A DNA stretch of 11,179 nt from Acidobacteriota bacterium (GTDB lineage Bacteria; Acidobacteriota; Vicinamibacteria; Vicinamibacterales; CAVVIG01): assembly GCA_003222555.1 (NCBI GenBank), contig QHWL01000022.1, positions 1 to 11,179 on the forward strand. The letters are read 5' to 3'. This document shows, piece by piece, positions 1 through 5,289 of the stretch. Positions within the stretch are counted from its first letter, which is position 1. Each line of letters begins with the position of its first letter. The notes under the pieces are model-generated. The model was given only the letters and a program-made list of their open reading frames with translations. It was not told where the DNA came from and ran no database searches. The position numbers were made by a program, and so were the translations under genes.

Positions 1-119
1 GAAGAAATGCCCAAGGACTTCTCAGCGTGCTCTGCGAGCTCCCGCCTCCGCTCGGCGTGGTTCTCCACGAGCTCGCCCAAGCGCCCCGGCGCGAAGGCGG
101 CTGCGTTCAAACGTCGCAT
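1..119 (-). CDS. 5' end of an unidentified protein, cut by the window edge
   Basis: A minus-strand reading frame opens with ATG at 119 and runs off the left end of the window after 39 codons. The visible peptide is rich in Arg, Glu and Ala (it includes the stretch GELVENHAERRRELAEHAEK) and is probably helical. Nearly all third positions are G or C, as in the clear genes of this window, which favours real coding. No strong Shine-Dalgarno is visible: only a weak AAGAG lies about 12 bases upstream, after a short A run. I do not recognise the family. The fragment is too short to assign a function, and a spurious frame in GC-rich DNA cannot be excluded. Confidence 0.45.
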   Translation of the reverse strand, partial: MRRLNAAAFAPGRLGELVENHAERRRELAEHAEKSLGIS

Positions 120-261
120 TTTTTCACAGGCTCTTCAGGCCTGCGATCGTGGGGCTAACCAACCTCCGCCAAGGCTACGGCAGGCCACCCCTACGCGGGT
201 GCCGCGTTGGGGCCGCGTTGGGGATCCCGGCGGCCCGCCGAAGCTTCAGCGAAGGCGGTGG
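120..261. repeat. Non-coding stretch with an imperfect inverted repeat
   Basis: No credible gene is visible here. Two diverged arms face each other: cctccgcc-aaggctacggcaggcc near 165-187, and its imperfect complement gcccgccgaagcttcagcg-aaggcgg near 234-257. A short duplicated gttggg(g)ccgcgttgggg lies between them. The second arm abuts the point where homology to a DinB-family protein begins, so the repeat may mark the rearrangement that removed that gene's 5' end. Whether the repeat is dispersed in the genome cannot be judged from this window. Confidence 0.4.
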
Positions 262-408
262 TCGATAGTCGTTAACATCAAGACGAACCTCACTCAGGCC
301 GCCGACAAGCTGGGCGACGCGGACTACGGGTTCACGCCGGCGTCGCAGATCCGCTCCTTCGGCGCGCAGTTTGGCCACGTCGCCAACTTTCACCACTTTG
401 AAAACCCT
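262..408 (+). pseudogene. Relic of a DinB-family protein gene
   Basis: The plus-strand frame through 262-408 reads VNIKTNLTQAADKL, then DADYGFTPASQIRSFGAQFG and HVANFHH. This matches the N-terminal helix region of DinB-superfamily proteins, whose usual pattern is NL..AA..M...DY.FKPTPE.R.FGQLIGHVA. In the family these are four-helix-bundle proteins of roughly 150-180 residues with a metal-binding His triad, several linked to thiol-dependent reactions. Here only about 49 residues are recognisable. The conserved Met/Leu positions are altered, no start codon or RBS precedes the segment, and the frame beyond the HVANFHH stretch degenerates into Arg/Ala-rich sequence lacking the later helices. I read it as a truncated remnant between an inverted-repeat scar and a minus-strand gene. 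The assignment rests on motif recall, not a search. Confidence 0.5.
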
Positions 409-501
409 CGTGCCGCCGTCGACCGAGCGGCAGATGCAAGGTCGCGGCGGGCGCGGACAGTAATTCGTACGGCAGCGGCGGGCCGGCCGGGGCGCGTGCC
501 C
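409..501. other. Intergenic, nothing recognised
   Basis: GC-rich sequence downstream of both the DinB relic (plus) and the small membrane protein gene (minus). I see no convincing gene, no terminator with a T run, and no repeat. Confidence 0.3.
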
Positions 502-843
502 TCACGTCTGGGCGCTGCTCGATGGTGCTCCTTGGTACGCGAGAGCCACGAGCCCAACTGCGAGGACGCCGCGGCCGATTTGGGGTGCGAGGCCGGCGTG
601 CAGATGCACGGCATTGTGCACCGCGAGCGCCTGCAATCCGAGCATCGCGCCAATCGCGGCCGCCAACCCTCCCGGCAACCGGACGCGGACGAACGCGGCG
701 CTGAGGCCCAGCAGGAGCCCGAACAGCACCAAGCCTAGATCGGCCCAGAGCTCGACCCGCGCGCCGCGAACCAGATCGACGACGGCCCACGCTGCCGAAT
801 AGAGTCCGTAAGTACACATGCCGAGCGCCGCTATCGTGAGCAT
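502..843 (-). CDS. Small hydrophobic membrane protein of unknown function
   Basis: A 113-residue protein with about four hydrophobic segments: LTIAALGMCTYGLYSAAWAV at the N-terminus, then ADLGLVLFGLLLGLSAAFV, LAAAIGAMLGLQAL, and VLAVGLVALAY near the C-terminus. It is therefore probably an inner-membrane protein. The histidines in AVHNAVHLHAG lie in a short loop after the third segment. I chose the ATG at 843 because GGAGG lies 9 bases upstream. An in-frame ATG at 867 would add eight mostly basic residues but has no clear ribosome site, and the open frame extends to 927. The gene is divergent from the alpha/beta hydrolase gene. I do not recognise a family. Confidence 0.6.
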   Translation of the reverse strand: MLTIAALGMCTYGLYSAAWAVVDLVRGARVELWADLGLVLFGLLLGLSAAFVRVRLPGGLAAAIGAMLGLQALAVHNAVHLHAGLAPQIGRGVLAVGLVALAYQGAPSSSAQT

Positions 844-937
844 CCGTCTTCGCCTCCACCCACCCATGCGCTTCGGCTCGACCCTGCCGGAGCTCGATGA
901 CGTCGCCCAGGAGCGCAGGCGGGTCACGGCATTACTT

Positions 938-943
938 TACAAT
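938..943 (+). promoter_or_regulatory. Candidate -10 box (TACAAT) of the hydrolase gene
   Basis: TACAAT matches five of six positions of the TATAAT consensus and sits in a local AT-rich patch in otherwise GC-rich DNA. Transcription would start around 949-951, almost at the ATG at 953. With no Shine-Dalgarno visible, this suggests a leaderless or near-leaderless mRNA. No good -35 is seen at 16-18 bases spacing. Confidence 0.35.
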
Positions 944-952
944 TAACTCATC

Positions 953-1750
953 ATGCCAGCCGCAGCCCCGCTCCGCTATCTCCAAGCGCTGCCGCGCGGG
1001 ACCGACCGGCCGCGCGGCACGCTCGTCCTCGTCCATGCCTTTCCGCTCAACGCGCGAATGTGGGAGCCGCAGCTCGCGATCGCCGATCACGGCTGGCGCG
1101 TCATCGCGCCGCAGTTGCGCGGCGTCGACGGGGATCAGAAACCGCCGGCCCGCTCGGTCGATGAGTACGCAGGCGACGTGATCGACCTCATGGATGAGTT
1201 GGGCATCCACGAGGCGGTCGTCGGGGGTCTTTCGATGGGCGGGTATGTGACGCTGGCGATGTTCCGCCACGCGCCCCGGTACTTTTTGGGGATGGTCCTC
1301 GCCGATACAAGACCGCAGGCCGATACACCCGACGGCGTTGAGGGACGCAAACGCATGTTGCAGCTCGTCCGGGAGAAGGGCGCCTCGGCGGTTGCCAACG
1401 AAATGCTCCCCAAGGTTCTGAGCGACGCCGCGCGCCGCAACCACCCCGACCTAACTGAACGGGTCCGCGGTCTCGTCCTCTCGAACTCGACCGAGTCGAT
1501 TGCCGGCGCAATCACCGCGATGATGACGCGCCCCGACTCGACGTCGCTTCTCTCCACCATCCACTGTCCGACGCTCATCCTGGTCGGCGCCGAGGACGGC
1601 GTCACGCCGCCCGCCCTCAGCCAGGACATGCAGCGTGCTATCGGGGGCGCCACGCTGGTGATTCTGCCCGACGCGGGGCACCTCTCGAGCATGGAGCAGC
1701 CGGCCGCCTTCAACGAGGCCCTCGCGCAGTTCCTCGGGCATCGGGTATAG
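953..1750 (+). CDS. Alpha/beta-fold hydrolase
   Basis: A 265-residue cytoplasmic hydrolase of the alpha/beta-fold superfamily, the usual size for single-domain esterase or peptidase-like members. The N-terminal strand and oxyanion region is LVLVHAFPLN (residues 24-33), where the family usually has HGFP. The nucleophile elbow GLSMGG (92-97) gives Ser94. The acid is probably Asp215 in LILVGAEDGVTPP, and the catalytic His is His243 in PDAGHLSSMEQP. The triad is complete and correctly ordered, so the enzyme should be active, but its substrate cannot be read from sequence. The cap region (about 120-195) is helical. The gene starts a likely two-gene unit with the DUF547 gene 13 bases downstream. 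No ribosome site precedes the ATG, which lies just after a TACAAT box. Confidence 0.9.
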   Translation: MPAAAPLRYLQALPRGTDRPRGTLVLVHAFPLNARMWEPQLAIADHGWRVIAPQLRGVDGDQKPPARSVDEYAGDVIDLMDELGIHEAVVGGLSMGGYVTLAMFRHAPRYFLGMVLADTRPQADTPDGVEGRKRMLQLVREKGASAVANEMLPKVLSDAARRNHPDLTERVRGLVLSNSTESIAGAITAMMTRPDSTSLLSTIHCPTLILVGAEDGVTPPALSQDMQRAIGGATLVILPDAGHLSSMEQPAAFNEALAQFLGHRV

Positions 1751-1763
1751 TCGAGGAAGTTGT

Positions 1764-2594
1764 ATGCGTTTGGCGATCTCCATAGCTCTCGCCATGGTAT
1801 GCGCGGCCGCCCCCTCGATCGCGCAGCAAGATCCCGCCGGCGCGGCGCGCCGCAAGACCTTCGATGAGTTTCTGGATCTGTACGTCCGCGACGGCTACGT
1901 TTACTACCGCGCGCTGAGAAGCGAACGGTCGCGCTTCGATATGTACGTGAATTCGCTGGGGAACGTCGAGGTCGGCTCGCTGCCTCGCGACGACCAGCTC
2001 GCCTTCTGGTTGAACGCGTACAACGCGCTCGTGCTGCGGACGGTCATCGACCACTACCCCATTCAGGGACGTTCGCCGGATTACCCGCCCAAGAGCATCC
2101 GGCAGATCCCGGGCGCCTTCGAACGTTTGACGCACCGCGTCGCCGGCCGCACGCTGACGCTCGATCAGATCGAGCAGACCGTTCTTCCGTCGTTTCACGA
2201 CCCGCGCGCGTACCTGGCGCTCGGGCGCGGCTCGGTCGGCGGCGGCCGCCTGCGCAGCGAGGCGTTCTCGCCGGAACGGCTCGAGGCGCAGCTCACCGAG
2301 GTGGCCAACGAGTGCGCCGGCCGGTCGGAGTGCGTTCAAATCGATCGGCAGAACAATCGGGTGGTGGTGAGCGCGATTTTCTCCTGGCGCGAGCAGGAGT
2401 TCGCTGCCGCCTACAGCGGGTCGGCGCCTGCGGCCGTCGCGAACCGCAGCCCGATCGAGCGCGCCGTCCTGGCCCTGGTCGAGCCGAAGCTGCTCACGAC
2501 CGAGCGCGAATTCCTCGAAAAAAACCAGTTTCAGGTGAGCTACATGCCGTTCGACTGGCTGCTCAACGACTTGACCGGCCGGGGCGGCAGGTGA
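1764..2594 (+). CDS. Secreted DUF547-domain protein
   Basis: A 276-residue protein with a short typical signal peptide (MRLAISIALAMVCAAAPSIA, likely cut before QQD), so it is probably periplasmic or exported. The rest fits DUF547: a Tyr-rich DGYVYYRAL near residues 43-51, the signature FWLNAYNAL at 81-89, HDPRAYLAL around 145-153, and the closing pattern VSYMPFDWLLND at 258-269. In most DUF547 proteins I recall, the central motif is CAS.GCP, with conserved cysteines. Here the same place reads GRGSVGGGRL (154-163), with no cysteine, so this is a divergent subfamily. An AGGAA-type ribosome site lies just before the ATG. Spacing suggests co-transcription with the preceding hydrolase. The biochemical role of DUF547 is unknown. 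Confidence 0.85.
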   Translation: MRLAISIALAMVCAAAPSIAQQDPAGAARRKTFDEFLDLYVRDGYVYYRALRSERSRFDMYVNSLGNVEVGSLPRDDQLAFWLNAYNALVLRTVIDHYPIQGRSPDYPPKSIRQIPGAFERLTHRVAGRTLTLDQIEQTVLPSFHDPRAYLALGRGSVGGGRLRSEAFSPERLEAQLTEVANECAGRSECVQIDRQNNRVVVSAIFSWREQEFAAAYSGSAPAAVANRSPIERAVLALVEPKLLTTEREFLEKNQFQVSYMPFDWLLNDLTGRGGR

Positions 2595-2609
2595 GCTCAC
2601 CGGCGGTTC

Positions 2610-2694
2610 ATCACGAAGTTAGGAAGAAATACGAAGAACCACGAAGATCCTTGAAGGTTTTCGTGTATCTTCGTGCGCTTCGTGTCTTCGTGAT
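2610..2694. repeat. Intergenic TTCGTG-type palindromic repeat, copy 1
   Basis: The ends form a perfect 9-base inverted repeat, atcacgaag at 2610-2618 and cttcgtgat at 2686-2694. The interior is built of degenerate acgaag units on the left and ttcgtg units on the right, so the whole 85 bases can fold into one long imperfect hairpin. It fills most of the gap between the DUF547 and SDR genes. Two related copies occur at 8344 and 10643. There is no T run, so it is not a standard rho-independent terminator. Confidence 0.8.
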
Positions 2695-2717
2695 AAGACA
2701 GAGCTGCCAGCACCGGG

Positions 2718-3497
2718 ATGGACCTTGAGCTCACCGGCAAAGTAGCCATCGTGACCGGTTCGAGCCGCGGGCTCGGACTGGCCAGCGCGACGGCGCTCGT
2801 TCAGGAGGGCTGCCGCGTGACTATCTGCGCCCGCGGGGAGGCCCGCCTCGACGAAGCCGCGGGCGAGCTTCGGCAGCTTGCGGCAGACGACAGCCGGGTG
2901 CTGCCGGTGGCCGCCGACTTGGCGTCGGTTGATGGCGTCGGTGCGGTCATGGCGCGAACGGTCGAGGCTTTCGGTGGACTCGATATCCTGGTCAACAATG
3001 TCGGCCTCGCGCGCGGCGCCTCGATTACCGATACGAGCGATGCCGAGTGGCATGAGGCTCTCGACCAGACGCTCTTTCCGGCGGTTCGCGCATCCCGCCT
3101 CGCGGTGCCGCACATGCGGCGCCGCGGAGGCGGCGCCATCGTCATGATTGCGTCGATTTGGGGCCGCGAGTCGGGCGGGCGCATGACGTACAACGCGGTC
3201 AAAGCTGCCGAAATCAGCCTGGCGAAATCGATGGCCCAGCAGCTGGCGTCCGACAACATCCGCGTCAATAGCGTGGCGCCGGGCTCGATCCTGTTTCCGG
3301 GTGGGTCGTGGCACCTCCGGCAGCAGGAAGATCCGGCTGGAATTGCCGCGTTCGTCCGGCGAGAGCTGCCGTTCGGGCGATTCGGCCGCCCCGAAGAGGT
3401 CGGAGCCGTCGTGGCGTTCCTCGTCTCTCCGCGCGCCAGCTGGATCAGCGGGGCAAGTGTGCCCGTTGATGGCTGCCAGTCACGGTCCCTGATCTGA
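2718..3497 (+). CDS. SDR-family NAD(P)-dependent oxidoreductase
   Basis: A 259-residue classical short-chain dehydrogenase/reductase, with normal family length and all key motifs. The cofactor motif is TGSSRGLG (13-20). NNVG (93-96) replaces the usual NNAG. The catalytic Ser is 146 (IASIW), and Tyr158 and Lys162 form YNAVK. The VAPGS and closing SWISGASVPVDG motifs resemble FabG-like 3-oxoacyl reductases, but in this family resemblance does not fix the substrate. Arg40 (CARG) after the second strand suggests a preference for NADP(H). The protein is cytoplasmic and probably tetrameric, as is common in the family. It follows the DUF547 gene after a 123-base gap that contains a palindromic repeat, so it may have its own promoter. 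The ribosome site before the ATG is weak. Confidence 0.92.
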   Translation: MDLELTGKVAIVTGSSRGLGLASATALVQEGCRVTICARGEARLDEAAGELRQLAADDSRVLPVAADLASVDGVGAVMARTVEAFGGLDILVNNVGLARGASITDTSDAEWHEALDQTLFPAVRASRLAVPHMRRRGGGAIVMIASIWGRESGGRMTYNAVKAAEISLAKSMAQQLASDNIRVNSVAPGSILFPGGSWHLRQQEDPAGIAAFVRRELPFGRFGRPEEVGAVVAFLVSPRASWISGASVPVDGCQSRSLI

Positions 3498-3726
3498 GAG
3501 CCAGGCGTCCTTCGTCGGTTGATCTTTCTGTTTGGGCTTGTCGGCCGCCAGAAAACTGCGCAGCCGGAACGGTGCGCGTGGCGACTCGCCGAACGGGGGA
3601 ACGCCTGAGCCGAACGCGAACGATGAAACCTTCGGGGTTCTCGTGTTCGCCGGTGTCCGGCTCGCCTGTCGTGTCTGAGTGAAGAAAGAATCCACGGCGC
3701 CGCACGTGCGGCTTGGCTGCATCCAT
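3480..3726 (-). CDS. Doubtful small ORF, possibly frameshifted
   Basis: AAGGAGG at 3738-3744 on the minus strand is the best ribosome site in the window, and an ATG follows 11 bases later at 3726. That frame begins MDAAKPHVRRRGFFLHSDTT and continues GEPDTGEHENPEGFIVRVRL with coding-like codon use. After about 40 codons its GC third-position bias fades. The neighbouring frame, open from 3722 to 3480, then looks better (VPPFGESPRAPFRLRSFLAA, ending in SDQGP). Either the gene is frameshifted near 3605, or only one frame is real. If uninterrupted, the first frame ends at 3445. The region overlaps the 3' end of the SDR gene by 18 bases or more and lies 68 bases downstream of the permease on the same strand. 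No family is recognised. Confidence 0.3.
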
Positions 3727-3739
3727 CTCTTCGCATTCC

Positions 3740-3766
3740 TCCTTGAAGCCTTATCGGCCTCAAGGA
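3740..3766 (-). promoter_or_regulatory. Hairpin overlapping a Shine-Dalgarno sequence
   Basis: The sequence tccttgaagcc (3740-3750), a 5-base loop, and ggcctcaagga (3756-3766) form an 11-base stem whose only non-Watson-Crick position is a wobble or mismatch. On minus-strand RNA, five of the seven bases of AAGGAGG (3738-3744) lie in the 3' arm. It could therefore hide the ribosome site of the small ORF at 3726. It also lies about 30 bases after the permease stop, but no U run follows, so it is a poor intrinsic terminator. Confidence 0.5.
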
Positions 3767-3794
3767 GAAAGAGTAACAGTGGTCCCTCGGCGCG

Positions 3795-5150
3795 TCAACG
3801 AAATCCGTCACGATCTGCGCTAAAAAAAATGTAAAAGACGGGAACGCCGGTGAGGATGACCGCGAAGGTGATGCCGGTCGAGATCGGTTCGCTGATGAGC
3901 GCGTTCACCACCAACCAACCGATGGGGAGGATGAACACGGCGGGCACGACGGGATAACCGATCACTTTGTAAGGCCGCGGTAGCTCCGGGCGCACGCGGC
4001 GCAGCCGATAGATCGCGGCCACACCCAACGCGTAGAATGGCCAGCTGCCGAGCACGAACGTACTGACGAGCGATTCGAAGCTGCGGCTCAGGACGAGCGC
4101 CACGCCCACGAGCCCCACCATCAGAATCGCCACATACGGCGTCTTGTAACGCGGGTGGACCGACGCAATCGCCTTGAAGAACAGGCCATCGTCGGCCATC
4201 GCGAAGAAGATGCGCGGCGCGGTGAGCATGCTTCCGCTGAAGGAGCTGAACGTCGAAATCATCACGAAAAACGATACGAGAATCCCTCCTGCGCGCCCAA
4301 ACAGCGCCATCATGACGTCGGCGGCCACGATCGGCGAGCCCCTGATGACTTCGATCGGGATGACGTAAAGGTAGGCGACGTTGGTGAGCAGGTAGGTCGC
4401 AATGATCACCAGAGTGCCGATGATGATGGCGCGCGGTAGATTTTTCTGCGGGTCCTTCACCTCGCCCCCGGCAAAGGAAAGGTCGCCGAACCCGTCGTAC
4501 GCCCACAACACGCTCACGAGCGCCAGGCCGAGGCTTCCCACCGCGACCGGCGCGCCGCCCGATGCCGTCAGATGGGTGAGGCTGGCGCCGTGTGCGCCCC
4601 CGAGGACCAGCGACGACCCTATCAGCACGATCAGCGCGGAGAACTTGATCGTCGTCGAAACGCCGACGATCGCCGCGCCGAGGTTCACGCCGAGGATGTT
4701 GGCGCCGGCGGCGAAGGCGATGGCGCCCGCTGAGAGGCCCCTTTCGACGATCGGGTGGGCGATCGGATCGACCCCGAACGTCTGCAGAAAATAGTCGCTG
4801 AACGCGACCGCAATGCCCCCGAGCCCGGAAGCCTGGACGAGCACCAGCTCCGACCAGCCGAACAGAAATGCCGGCAGAGGGCCCCATCCCTCTCGAAGAT
4901 ACGCGTAGACGCCACCGGTTTGCGGCAGCGCCGCGGCAAGCTCGGCGAGCGACAGCGCCCCGCACAGCGTGATTACGCCGCCCGCGGCCCATAATCCGAC
5001 CATCCACACCGGGCTGGGCACTCGTTGGGCGATATCGGCCGGCGATCGGAAAATCCCCGAGCCGATGGTGATGCCAATCACGAGCGAAACCGAGGCCCAC
5101 AGCCCGAGCGTGCGCGGCAGCCGCTCGGGCGCCCTGGCCGCGATGCTCAT
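3795..5150 (-). CDS. APC-superfamily amino-acid permease
   Basis: A 451-residue integral membrane transporter of the amino acid-polyamine-organocation superfamily with about 12 hydrophobic helices, likely an amino-acid uptake or exchange system in the inner membrane. Helix 1 carries the substrate-binding signature IGSGIF (29-34). The LAELAAALPQTGGVYAYLRE segment (68-87) and the DGFGDLSFAGGEVKDPQKNL segment (219-238) are typical of the family, closest in style to LAT/SteT-like members. The substrate is not readable. I chose the ATG at 5150 because homology begins about ten residues later. An in-frame ATG at 5234, with AAGAGG upstream, would add 28 residues of low-complexity character and cannot be excluded. 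The gene is divergent from the helicase gene. A run of eight T lies in the third-last coding block (about 3822-3829). Confidence 0.9.
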   Translation of the reverse strand: MSIAARAPERLPRTLGLWASVSLVIGITIGSGIFRSPADIAQRVPSPVWMVGLWAAGGVITLCGALSLAELAAALPQTGGVYAYLREGWGPLPAFLFGWSELVLVQASGLGGIAVAFSDYFLQTFGVDPIAHPIVERGLSAGAIAFAAGANILGVNLGAAIVGVSTTIKFSALIVLIGSSLVLGGAHGASLTHLTASGGAPVAVGSLGLALVSVLWAYDGFGDLSFAGGEVKDPQKNLPRAIIIGTLVIIATYLLTNVAYLYVIPIEVIRGSPIVAADVMMALFGRAGGILVSFFVMISTFSSFSGSMLTAPRIFFAMADDGLFFKAIASVHPRYKTPYVAILMVGLVGVALVLSRSFESLVSTFVLGSWPFYALGVAAIYRLRRVRPELPRPYKVIGYPVVPAVFILPIGWLVVNALISEPISTGITFAVILTGVPVFYIFFSADRDGFR

Positions 5151-5251
5151 GCGGCGAAGCCTAGCACACGGCTTTACACGAGCATTCACAGGATGCCCGC
5201 GCCCGCGGGCCGCAGGCGGCTTCTTCTCAGTCATTTCCTCGGTTTCACCTC

Positions 5252-5280
5252 TTGATCGCCTCTCGAACGGCTGTTACGAT
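5252..5280 (+). promoter_or_regulatory. Candidate sigma70-like promoter of the helicase gene
   Basis: TTGATC (5252-5257) and TACGAT (5275-5280) are separated by 17 bases. Each matches four of six consensus positions, and a TGT just before the -10 resembles an extended element. Transcription would begin near 5286-5288, one to four bases before the ATG at 5290, which again points to a leaderless message. If the permease starts at 5234, its promoter must lie in the same short interval. Confidence 0.35.
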
Positions 5281-5289
5281 CGCTCACGC

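Noticed and set aside
7..738. Long plus-strand open frame of 243 codons at the left end
   Set aside because: It runs antisense to two better-supported minus-strand genes and through an inverted repeat. Its composition is Arg/Ala/Pro-rich shadow sequence apart from the short DinB-like part, which I annotate separately as a relic.
332..859. Minus-strand open frames overlapping the small membrane protein (332-859 and 390-653)
   Set aside because: They are Arg-rich shadows in other frames, without ribosome sites or recognisable domains, whereas the 502-843 frame gives a coherent hydrophobic protein with GGAGG upstream.
3822..3829. Run of eight T in the permease gene as a programmed slippage site
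   Set aside because: Adding one T would bring an immediate TAG and losing one would read on into a long arbitrary tail. It lies nine codons from the natural stop, so any functional effect is doubtful. It is probably just an Ile-Phe-Phe codon run.
5151..5234. N-terminal extension of the permease to ATG 5234
   Set aside because: Possible, since an AAGAGG lies upstream. However, the 28 added residues are low complexity and APC homology begins only after the ATG at 5150. Kept as an alternative start only.
4969..5289. Upstream extension of the helicase open frame to an ATG at 4969
   Set aside because: This part lies antisense to the permease gene, which has clear transmembrane-family homology. 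The extra 107 residues resemble no helicase N-terminus.
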